Of a DNA stretch of 64,000 nt, positions 54,401 to 64,000 are shown piece by piece; position 1 is the first letter of the stretch; each line of letters opens with the position of its first letter. The position numbers and the translations under genes were made by a program. The notes below the pieces were generated by a model. It was not told the DNA's origin. It made no database searches and saw only the letters and a list, made by a program, of their open reading frames with translations. The DNA lies in assembly GCA_000149265.1 (NCBI GenBank), contig CH003416.1, positions 207,608-271,607 on the forward strand, in the 5' to 3' direction. The DNA comes from Ciona savignyi (lineage: Eukaryota > Chordata > Ascidiacea > Phlebobranchia > Cionidae).

Positions 54401-54588
54401 GGCGTAAGGTGCAGGGAAATGAGCTGAAGTCAGGGTTCCAAACTTACCCCCACGAGCCGATAGATTCCCCTCCGTCGCATTGGTGATCCATGCGACCAAA
54501 ATCAAAAGACAAAGACTGCAACTGTTTATAGTTAAGAATTATTTTATATTAATCAATGGTACAAAATATGTTCTTACCGTGTTTGCAT
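51497..54588 (-). CDS. Secreted CUB-EGF-CUB-sushi protein, MAp44-like (MASP without protease)
   Basis: Nine exons join in phase: 54578-54588, 54275-54521, 53896-53963, 53623-53762, 52935-53093, 52620-52723, 52350-52442, 51845-52001 and 51497-51702. The product is 394 residues. Order: signal peptide (about 1-22, [15 protein letters not shown]), CUB1 (23-155), calcium-binding EGF (156-208, DRNECVE with the Asn-hydroxylation pattern [12 protein letters not shown]), CUB2 (209-326, SPGFPHNYP), and one sushi/CCP module (328-391) ending CEVF and stop. This is the exact module order of MASP1, MASP2, C1r and C1s up to the first CCP, without the second CCP and serine protease. It matches human MAp44 (380 residues), a non-catalytic MASP1 splice form that competes for lectin binding. 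An AATAAA lies 108 bp after the stop (51384-51389). Intron 7 (52002-52349) uses a GC donor. Confidence 0.88.
53122..53441 (-). repeat. tRNA-derived SINE, old copy in an intron of the MAp44-like gene
   Basis: The tail has CCTATCCTATCCTATT and the head is recognisable but diverged. It lies between the CUB1 and EGF exons. Confidence 0.75.
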
Positions 54589-57500
54589 GTCAGAAATCAG
54601 TTTACCTAAATTCTATAAATCCGAACTTAATAGCGTAATTGGGACAAAAGGACTGCACATGTAACTATAAGAGCGCTTGTGTGATTGCACAGCGCTTAAT
54701 CATCAACTAGATTTTTGTCTACTTAAGAAATCTACTGATAAGAGGAAAATTAACCAACATGCCCTCTGTGCGCACAAATATTATGGACATTCGTGAAGCT
54801 CCACAACAAAACACCTTTGCTTGTTCACATCTGCACTCCGAACATTATTCGACTTCTGTCACTTAGAATCAATTGATAAAAATTCCAGTAATGCAGTATT
54901 TAGAAAACAATTTAAATTTTACCTTAAAGACTAAAATCACCACATATAACAACACAACAAATCCAATAATCCAGTTAGTGGCAACGACATATATTAATCA
55001 CCACTCACATCTTATATGCACACAAAAAAGGAACTTTGTGTTTTTGACGATCTATCGCAGTAAACTTGTATATTCATGTTCGATATTGTTTCCCGGGATT
55101 TATTTTTATACGGATAGACGTTTTCTGCAAATTGGTTGAAATTCGACTCATCAATCCGCAAACATCCCTAAACAAATCAGTTCGATTAAAAGTGGATACA
55201 AAAAATCATTGCTATACTATAGCTTACAAAAAAACATTTATCTACTATAAGTTCATTTGAAAATAGGTTACACAAAACCATTGCTTATGTAAAACTATTT
55301 TTTCAATGTCTCTTTATCTCCACCTACTGGATATAAAACTTGTTTTTTTTTTATACCGCACAAACCTCCTTGTAAGAATGACGTTTATCATCCAAATATG
55401 AAGGGTTAATACACTATGATAGTTAAAAAATAACATATTTAACTTGAAAAATAAAACAACTTGAATAGGCTAATATATACTTTTGTCTAATTCTAACAGC
55501 CAGGTTTACAAATTCACACTTGTACCCAGAATATACACATAATGACTGAGAAATAACAACGCAGCTGCGCTTTCTCTTTAAACTGAGATAAACATAAATA
55601 TCTTATCCAAGAGTTTTGTAACAAGGGTGAAAGAAGTGTCGGGTGTTTTGCAATTCATTTATTTATTCTATTCCTGCGATATTAGAGTTTTTCCTTTATA
55701 ATTTGGGTTTTAGTGTTTTTTTCCTTTGGGGGCAAAAGACATAATTGTTTGTAGGCGTGAGAGAGAAAACTACTTACAAAATGTATTTATTATTGTATTA
55801 CAAAACTGCAAATAGGTTAGTAATGCTATTGTTTTAGTATTCGATATAGTGTTTATTTTATTATTGTAGTGTTTAAACCCGTTAAATAAATATAAAGATA
55901 CCGTTTACGTAATTGATTCCAAATCTTAATATTTTCGGAAGTGACGATTGGCAGACAGCAAATAGTATGTTTTTCCAACTTACAATGGTATAATTTCCTG
56001 GTTTGGGCTTATAGCTATAACCTAGTATAAGACATTACCTTGCTGTTATTAAGCTGGCGAAGGGAGTTTTACAATTAACAATTTTTAAACCAAATTTTTT
56101 ATGCAATGTGTTCAAAAACAAACCAAGACTTAATTTGTGTTATTAAACAAAGCTAAGTGAAAATGCAGTAGTGGAAAATGGGTAATTTTAATGTGTATTA
56201 TTTAAACCTCGCAAATTTGACATATAAAATATATATACAATAAATGCTACAATAAACGTTTCAGCTTATATTACATCTATGATGGTAAAATGCAATTTCG
56301 TCTTACTCTGGACCACATATATAATATATTACTCTTAAGAAATAAGAAGCCATTAAGCCGGATACTATCCTATTATTGGTCGTCATTACTGCTCAATTTT
56401 CTTCGATGACTTACAGTATTACATTTGCTATTGCAGATATGTTGTACGATCAATTTTTAATTAATTAATGATTAGAGATTGCGGCCCCGCCTGACATTTA
56501 AGTATATTGTTTTTTTAATTTACTTATCCACTCTTCCTTTGAAATAATATCATTAAAAATATATCTTTTTACCGTGAATGAAAAAACAAAACATAAAATT
56601 GAACTAAAACACTTTGTAAAAGCCTTTGTACACGTGATTAAATTAAAACGTATAAAAAAGAAATAATTAACTTACTCAACCATTTGAAAAATTACTAAGC
56701 AAGTATTTTTATTAGGCATTTCTTTTAACACAAAACAATATATATATATATATATATATGCTGCTAATATATATATATATATATCATATTTATATTGTGC
56801 GGTTGTCGTGTATAACCATGGTCATAGGCGTAGACCATTGGAGCCCACCCAGACGCCTTGTAAGATCAAACTCCACAAACTGCACAATCATCCCATTGTA
56901 TGGTCATTAAAAAGATTAAAATTAAATTTTTCCATTTACCAATTTGTTAAATAATTCGATCGTATGATGTTTAATATTACAATGTGTTTTAATAATTTAC
57001 CAGTAGGTTTTAATCTTTGCGAACGTTATACATTATACTTCTTTGCGTACTTTATTTTAAGGCTAACTACAACGACTTTCCACGTTATACAAAGAGCAAA
57101 CGTTAACTAAAGCAAAGGAAAATTAACATCCGCTAAATTACCAACAGTTGTGTGTGAGGTCTATTTGCGCACTGTTTCCGTTTTCTCTTTGTCTGATGTG
57201 TTGTGCACGCAATACAGTGTAATTATGAGTACTACTTAGTTACTTTATTCAGCCTAATAAGTTTATCCATGTTATTTTACCATTTTTCTTTATTAAAAAA
57301 TGTCGACCAGTAAAGATAGCGTTGAGTATATTTTGATCTAGAGAAATGATCATGAATAGCTAACCGACTAATTAAATATAGAAATACTATATGCTCTCAA
57401 TACATATTTTACGACAAGGCAGACATTTCTGCCCTGTAATTAAATCGTAGATTGTCACTACCGTGTTGTGATAGATTGCATGTATATTGCCTGCGGTTGA

Positions 57501-58988
57501 TGTTTTTATCGATTTTATGTCGTAAAACGCAGATATAACATCGGGTAAAGTACCATTGGCCAGATGGGATGTTTTCGTGGTGACATACGTCTTCTTTTAT
57601 ATAAGCGACATTTGTTTTTCACAAATATCACGGTGGCCTGCAAGTAAATTTACTCCCTGTATTGTTGCCATATTTAAATGATTTTACGTAAAACTTTTCT
57701 GCAAAGATTGTATACAAACCACATATATTTTTTGCAGTCTGTCTAATGGAATACGTTTTAATATTTAGCTAGGGTAACTTTGGTCAAGGATATGGTTTTA
57801 AGATACGAGATTAGGATATACGTGCAACTAGTCGAAACTTTCAGTCTTCAGGAGTTCGATATATATTTTTTTTAACCGTATGGTATCATATACCATAATC
57901 TAATTTTTGGGCAATCTATTTTCTTAATCCAAAAGATTATCCACTCTAATCCGACATTCTAGTATTAATATGATTTAGTCGCGTATTATAAGCTGTTCAG
58001 TGAATATTCGAATGGTCACACACGTTGGTTTTATCTATATTGTTAAAGGAAAAGCATGAGAAAAAATGAAATATATATATAGAGAGAGAAAAGAAGCTGC
58101 GTGAACTCCATTTTATTGTATTTTTATGTAGAGTTACATACAGCTTTCCATGTCGGTTTTAGTATTTTCGGTTTTAGTTAAAGCTTTAAATAACTTATAA
58201 TAACTAAATATCACGATGTCTTTTAGCCGAAATTTCAGTTTTATTGCAAAAATGTTTATTTTAATTATTTTATTACCAAGTCTTACAATTGATTTTCGAG
58301 GCAGTTTCTGAAGTCTGGCATAGAAAATTAATTTTACCTGCCGCTTCGAAATGGTAAAAGTTATTCAATGTATATGTACCGTAACAAAGCAATGGGAATA
58401 GCCTAGAATCCAGATGGATAAATATGTTCAATATTATGAAGAAATAGGCAAATAAAACTTAATTAAATAAAATAATGTGCTGTAGACCGTCAACCTCTCT
58501 GTATATCAGAACGTAGTATTGCTATACGCTGATGTATAAACATAAGGCGTTTATGTATATACTGATTGCTTGTGGATAGAATTAAATTGCGCAATAAGTT
58601 TGTGCGTATTATGTTCTTCTTAATATAGGTATAGGCCAAATAACGGCTTGACTTTAGTCTTGCGTGTACAATATTTTAGATAAAAGAAATAATACGTAGT
58701 TGCTACGAAACTAACAGTTTACATTGATACTCGTTGTAAGCTTTGATTAATGCATTTCCGTTAAAACGCCATAAGCCTCGTACACTGTTGCTGGTGTCAC
58801 TATGAGTATGCGGAAATCCTACTGGTATAAACATATATATATGCATTGTTTGCCCACTGGTATTAATTGTGTTACTATTTTACAAACGGTGGGTTACTGG
58901 TTAAAGCTACGATTATCCTTAAACTAAAGTTATGTGTTATTCAGAGAAACATTTGTTAAGGTTTATTAGAAAGAAATCTTACAATAAA
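54589..58988. other. Gene-free spacer between divergent MAp44-like and VSNL1 genes
   Basis: 4.4 kb without a recognised gene and with few repeats compared with other spacers. It must contain the promoters of both divergent genes. No specific binding site is claimed. Confidence 0.5.
56738..56784. repeat. Two adjacent (AT)n microsatellites
   Basis: Two AT runs (56738-56759 and 56767-56784) are separated by GCTGCTA. They lie in the spacer upstream of VSNL1. Confidence 0.9.
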
Positions 58989-60824
58989 ATGGGAAAGCAG
59001 AATTCCAAACTCACTCCGAGCGTCTTATCGGACATGGTAAACAGCACAGACTTCACAGAAAGAGAAATACGTCTTTGGTACAAATCATTCCGCAAAGATT
59101 GCCCAACAGGAATTCTGTCATTGGAAGATTTCATTAAACTTTACAAGGATTTTTTCCCTACTGGAGATGCCAGTGTATTCGCAGAGCATGCGTTCAGGTA
59201 GGTGGCACATGAACGGTTTAACTTTGCATTCCGTGCTTTTCCGGTTAGGATATTATAAAATACTCAATATTATGCTTGAGGTTGGAACGTCGTCCATCGT
59301 TGTCACACGTCATATCGTTTAATCAAATGACTAAATAAATCTTTTATATTTGTTCAGGATGTGTTGTTTTGTAAAGTCGCTGAAAACGAACTGTTCGCAA
59401 TTAAGAATGTTTGGGGCATAAGATAACAACATGAGCTACTTTGAGCTACACGCATTGTTTTTTATGTTTAAAACAAGCGCGTTAGTTTTACATGGTCGGT
59501 TTGGCGTCGTACCACCTTACCAAGAATGCTTATTGTGGTACCGGCACAAATGGGTCAGGTTGTCACCTAAGCAGAATATTTATTTACCACAAAACGTAGA
59601 TAAAGCGCGTTGGGAGGTCCCTAAAAACAAACTAGTATCGCCCAGGAACAACGATAGAGTAATAATTTTTGTCCGCGTAATATACCGTAAAACCTCTATT
59701 TCACCGCCATGGCGCTGTTTTTTTTTAACTTTTCTATAAAAGTGACGTTCTAATAGAGGTGGCGCTCAAATAGAGGTTTTACGGTATACCTGGTGCTTGA
59801 GATTCCAAACATTTTGGCGAATTTATTACAGTTCAGTGCCAAAAGTGACAGGTTGATCATGACAATTGTGACAGGGTTAACCATACGGTTGTGTGGCCAA
59901 ATGATTAACGCGACCGATAAATATACCGACTCCTATACAAAAAAGGTCCGACTAAAGAGCGAGACATTTGTTCAAAACTTTGCTCGTAAAAAAATCATGA
60001 CCACCGGTTTGCTGTCTCGTCATGACTACCAAGCTTAAGCTTTAGACCAACCCAACCTTTGTTTTTGCAAAGAACACTAAAAGGAATCAATATTTTATGC
60101 CGCGCCCTGTAATCCAAAGGAAACGGGGTCGAAAGGCTTTATCATTACACTCGAATAAACAGCAGATCCGTTTTAATCGATAGAACTTTCGACACAAATG
60201 GCGATGGTACGATTGATTTCAAGGAGTTCATGTGCGCTTTATCTGTCACTTCGAGAGGCACCTTCGAAGAGAAGTTGAAGTGGGCTTACACTATGTACGA
60301 CTTGGATAATGATGGACACGTGACAAGGAAAGAAATGCTTGAAATTATCAAGGTCACATAGTTTGATTGTCCGTTTTATTTTGTTAGAATTATAGATTGG
60401 TTGAGACACATTGTTCAATGGTCGCATTTGTTAACCTTTTTTTTATCTTATCTTTTTTCTTTTCTAAAACATATTTAAAACTGCGGTATCGATTACACTA
60501 AAAACACGCACCATTTGCTTTGATTTGATGTTAAATAACAAAAAAAAACTAAATTTGACTTCTGGTTCACAGGCGATCTACAAAATGGTAGGGGTGGAGG
60601 CAATGGCTAAGATAGTAACTGATGGACTTACAGCACAGCAGAGGGTCGACCGGATTTTCAGTCGAATGGATCGAGACGGAGATGAACAGATTACTGTTGA
60701 TGAATTTAAAAAGGCCGCTAGTGAAGACCTAAGTCTGGTTATGTTACTCCAAGTAGGCGGTGGCGGTGGCGCAAATACTGCTAGTACAAGTGATGAACCT
60801 GATTCCGTCACCAGCACTGAATAA
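58989..60824 (+). CDS. VSNL1: Visinin-like neuronal calcium sensor
   Basis: Three exons, 58989-59197, 60184-60352 and 60573-60824, join in phase to 209 residues. Neuronal calcium sensors bind Ca2+ and move to membranes through an N-terminal myristoyl switch. The start MGKQNSKL is the family's myristoylation motif. EF1 is degenerate ([13 protein letters not shown]), as in all family members. EF2 ([12 protein letters not shown], residues 73-84), EF3 (109-120) and EF4 (159-170) keep the calcium ligands. EALTSRG-type linker [14 protein letters not shown] and [16 protein letters not shown] match VILIP-1 more closely than hippocalcin or neurocalcin. Oddity: the usual short C-terminus after LLQ is replaced by a Gly-rich then Ser/Thr/acidic tail of about 20 residues. 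The ATG lies in a longer open frame starting at 58932; the internal Met is chosen for the motif. It is the only plus-strand gene, divergent from the MAp44-like gene. Confidence 0.93.
59681..59788. mobile_element. Short Tc1/mariner-type MITE in a VSNL1 intron
   Basis: TATACCGTAAAACCTCTATT at the left is repeated inverted at the right end. The 108-bp element is flanked by TA and has no coding capacity. Confidence 0.8.
59888..59990 (+). repeat. Second tRNA-like SINE family, copy 2
   Basis: It shares GATTAACGCGACCGATA and CTCCTATACAAAAAA with 34158-34262. The possible B-box reads TTGTTCAAAAC. It lies in the first VSNL1 intron. Confidence 0.5.
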
Positions 60825-61382
60825 ACTAAAATTATAAAAAAAAACATTTTAAAGCACACATATTCTATAATATATATATACATATAAATACATGTTTTTA
60901 AAACTTGGACCTACTTACGAGAACAAGTTCGCTTTGTGGTTCATACGTAAATTGATTTATTTGCATTGTTGTAAATAAAATTCTTTAAATCGAAATATTT
61001 GTTGATTTAGAGTAAACTAAAATACATGTATTTGTTTAACACTTGTGTCAATTCTGTTAATCACAGGCCTCGGGAAATATGACTGTGATACCCGGGCCTT
61101 ATTCAATTGAACGGGAGATCCAGGTTATGATTTGTAATTATTAAATCGGAACAAAACTTTTATATGGGCTTAGTAAACAACATGATATAGATATCTTAAA
61201 ACCCAACATTTAGAGTTTTTCATGGGGAACTCCCTAGAATCGTAAAACACTAATTACTTTTAATTTCGCCATTTCATTTTTATATTGTATATCGCCCAAA
61301 GTATTTGCCCAAAATGTTAATAAATTTTGTATATTGTAGGTCCACATACCAAAGATAATATATTTTTTTAACTATACATGAC

Positions 61383-61676
61383 ATGCACAAGCTTGAAATA
61401 TTATCTATTATGCACAAATGTAAACACCACAATGTACCCCCTTCTATTTTACAGTGTATTAAGTTAAAACCAATGACATCAGGCATGTCGACCAGACAAA
61501 AATCCCGATTTATAATTCCATACTGCAGTAAAACCACCACCCAGCAATCAATAAAATATATTGGTCCCAAACTCTGGCATCAACTTCCCACTAGTATACG
61601 TGATATTAAGTCATTTAACAAATTTATTAAAGTAGTAAAACAACACCTCTTGGATGATCCTCACCCTCTTCCTTAA
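61383..61676 (+). pseudogene. Non-LTR retrotransposon fragment, C-terminus of reverse transcriptase ORF
   Basis: The 97-residue frame has the typical last part of LINE ORF2 proteins: a Lys-Leu-Glu-Ile helix with repeated Met-His-Lys, then TRQKSRFIIPYC, QQSIKYIGPKLWHQLPTSI and a final FNKFIKVVKQHLL. This pattern (basic arm, G-P-K-L-W-x-x-L-P, F-K-x-x-L-K-x-x-L) marks 3' ends of several LINE clades. No upstream reverse transcriptase domain is visible in this window, so the copy is 5'-truncated. Its 3' untranslated part may run to the poly-A/AT tract at 62951-62996. Confidence 0.75.
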
Positions 61677-62952
61677 CCATTGTTAATTTATTTAATATCA
61701 TATGATTTTCCTCCCTTATAATGGCCCACTTTTACAATTCCTTGTATCTCAGTAAAAATAATTCTTGGTTAACATACATAATCTTATCTATATCTAAGCT
61801 TATTCTTATAATATCCGAACCCATTCTTAAATTCTCTCTTACTATCACACCACTAGTATATTTTACCTTTTGTTCTACCACTCTTTTCTAACTCTTTCAT
61901 GTTTTGATTTGTTTGATTCTTTGTTGTATCACCTTAATCTTTTAATGTAACACCTGCAATATATGTTATTTTTTATTTTTATTTTTTAATACACCACTTT
62001 ATTTTTGTCCACATGATTACTCACCAATTCGTTCCACCATATTACACCGCAGGCTGTAACTGTTACATGGTAAGCCGATGGCAATAATATTTTGAAGTGG
62101 ATTTTTTGTTGATGTTTAAATTGGCCGGCCCTAACAGTTACCTTGTATTTAGAATGCACCACATCCAACCACCACTAATGTAGCGCACCAGCTCACCTGC
62201 ACCCGCATGTATCACTTACAAGTAAAACCCTTTTTCTTTCTCTTTCTTTTACTATTGTTTTATTTAAGAACCCTACTGTCCAGATTTTCTATTTTTCAGA
62301 GCATTGGGAGATCTAGTGACGGCAGGAGGCTCTTCTGTTGTTGTGGCGTCACTATAAATCATCATCTCAAGAATTTATTTTTCCGGAACTTGCTGCATAG
62401 TTTATTCATTTTTTATTTTTATTTAATATTAATTTTGTCAGTTAGGCAGTCTTTGCCTACTTATTGTTTGTACTATGCATAATTGTTATGCATACTTAAA
62501 TTGCAATATTGTTTTGCACAATAATGTTTTTTTCTAATTAATTTTAATTATTTATTTATGTATTTAAATGTTTAATTAATATATTTTTAAATGCCTTGGT
62601 AAGTGTTGCACTTGAAACTTTTCAGTGGAATTTCATTTTTGGGGTTTTTCTTTTTCCACTGCGGCCCACACTTTCCGGGCCACCCCTTCTCCTAAAGCCG
62701 ACTCCCCCATTGCACGGGTCGCTTTACCGCACACTTTTCTTCGAGGCTTAGTGCAATTTTTGTTTTATAAACAACTATTTAATTATTTTTAATATTTTTT
62801 ATTTTTTAAATTGGGTTTAGCGGCCACGTCAAATTATACAGAATTTTAATAGTCTATATTTTTTAGACGTGTTCTAACGACTGTCGTTTTGACGTTTTTT
62901 CCCGTTTTCCAAATTTTTACCGATAGTCCCACTTCGTGTTTTCATCGTGGAA

Positions 62953-62996
<44 letters not shown>
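61677..62996 (+). other. Probable 3' untranslated part of the LINE copy, ending in an A/AT tract
   Basis: About 1.3 kb of T-rich sequence follows the LINE stop codon and ends in ten A and an (AT)n run at 62961-62996. A simple 3' tail is expected for a LINE insertion. No host gene is visible here. The outer limits are uncertain. Confidence 0.4.
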
Positions 62997-63004
<8 letters not shown>

Positions 63005-63269
63005 CTTAATAAAATTTGGGAAATTTCCTAAAAATTGATTAACTTATTTAAATAGTTTTGATAAGTGGACTATAACATCATACATCTAATTTAAATTTGG
63101 ACAATTAGCTTGGTCCCTACGATCCTTATAAAATCAAATGCCTAAACATAGAGTATAAGAAAACCGCAGCATTTGCCATCGTCCTATACGACGGAAATAT
63201 TTATAGACTTTTTGTGCATATAGCTCCCCGCATTTAATGTATATAAACTATTTATCAAAATTAAGGTAG

Positions 63270-63860
63270 GGGAAGAGTGGGTAAAATGGGCTCTTTAGTT
63301 GCAAATCGGATTTTTTACTGATATAAAGCCCGCTGGACTTAAGTTTTTCATGTGGTGTCACCTAATACCAAAGTCTTCACACATAACATGTTAACTTTCT
63401 AATAATTTTTGTTAAATATATTTTATTAATAAAGAAAAAATATTTCGTTAGTGGTCCATTCTTAGACAAGGGTGTAGTCTAAAATGGGCCCCGGCCCGTT
63501 TTCGATATTAACATTTCGTTAGATAACAGTATCAATATTCGCTTCCCATATAAACAATGTTATTACTTTTCTTTTTATGATGTATTTTTTTTTTTAATTT
63601 ATCACTTTGGATTACTGCAATTACTTTTTATTTAATACCCAGTTACTAGTATACTAATGCAATAACACCTTGCTACTTTAGTGGAAGCATAACTATCAAT
63701 TCATGTTATTAATAGCATTTAGAAACCCCGTTTAGTTATTGTAAAACACATAATATGACTGTTAGTGCTAAGTCCAGCCCTTTAGTACTGTTAATGCTAA
63801 GTCTAGCCCCGTTAGTTACCAAATGACTACAGGGGGCCCATATTAGACAGGTGCCAACAT
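63270..63860. repeat. Unclassified repeat with GGGTAAAATGGGC and GGGCCCATATTAGAC ends
   Basis: The left GAGTGGGTAAAATGGGC and the right GGGGGCCCATATTAGAC segments are roughly inverted. In between, AATGGGCCCCGGCCCG and a duplicated TAATGCTAAGTCTAGCCC-like segment occur. It is probably a non-autonomous element, but its ends are not proven. Confidence 0.35.
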
Positions 63861-64000
63861 ACGACTTAAAATCTCTATAAAAAATTCTTTAAAAAAGAAG
63901 TTTTATTACTACCAGTAAAAGTAGGTCTAGGCTATATAGTTCTATTTAACTACAGTAAAAGTTATTTTAGTATTTGATCTTTTTTATTATATATTAGCAG

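Noticed and set aside
59431-59739. Plus-strand frame in the first VSNL1 intron
   Set aside because: It runs into a Tc1/mariner-type MITE and has no splice sites in phase with the flanking exons.

Overview
The window looks like a piece of an ascidian tunicate genome, most likely Ciona or a close relative. The DNA is AT-rich and every protein gene is animal. Most genes are split into short GT-AG exons separated by introns of a few hundred bases. Two neighbouring gene pairs sit head to tail in the compact style of tunicate operons. The non-coding DNA is full of small hAT-, piggyBac- and Tc1/mariner-type elements and of a tRNA-derived SINE. The exon models were built by hand from reading frame, splice sites and recalled family sequence. 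In all but BCS1L (two apparent frameshifts) and the rhodopsin-class receptor (its last exon is cut by the window edge), each exon length fits the phase of its neighbours.

Layout. Nine genes are recognised, eight on the minus strand and one on the plus strand. (1) 1-8431, minus: a divergent rhodopsin-class receptor, TM1 to TM6, running off the left edge. Its third intron holds a tandem-repeat block with a 100-N assembly gap. (2) 8432-14413: no gene, only a hAT-type MITE, a SINE and a microsatellite. (3) 14414-23648, minus: DTYMK (thymidylate kinase) followed by ACOT9 (mitochondrial acyl-CoA thioesterase), a tight pair. (4) 23649-31625: no host gene recognised, with nested transposons. (5) 31626-32872, minus: SERP1/RAMP4. 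(6) 32873-37002: repeats, including a piggyBac-like element that is an inverted copy of one at 21.9-22.9 kb. (7) 37003-45758, minus: BCS1L followed by MFSD13A (TMEM180), a second tight pair and candidate operon. (8) 45759-48173: nested hAT elements and a SINE. (9) 48174-50487, minus: an NAD-dependent epimerase of the extended SDR family. (10) 51497-54588, minus: a secreted CUB-EGF-CUB-sushi protein with the architecture of the non-catalytic MASP1 product MAp44 but apparently its own gene. (11) 58989-60824, plus: a visinin-like neuronal calcium sensor. (12) 61-63 kb: the 3' end of a non-LTR retrotransposon.

How the genes work together. BCS1L, ACOT9 and DTYMK serve mitochondrial and nucleotide metabolism, and SERP1 acts at the ER. 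The CUB/EGF/sushi protein points to the lectin-complement pathway, and the receptor and the calcium sensor to neural signalling. They do not form one pathway. The most unusual items are the stand-alone MAp44-like gene, the two operon-like pairs, two GC-AG introns and several nested transposons whose 8-bp target duplications can still be read.
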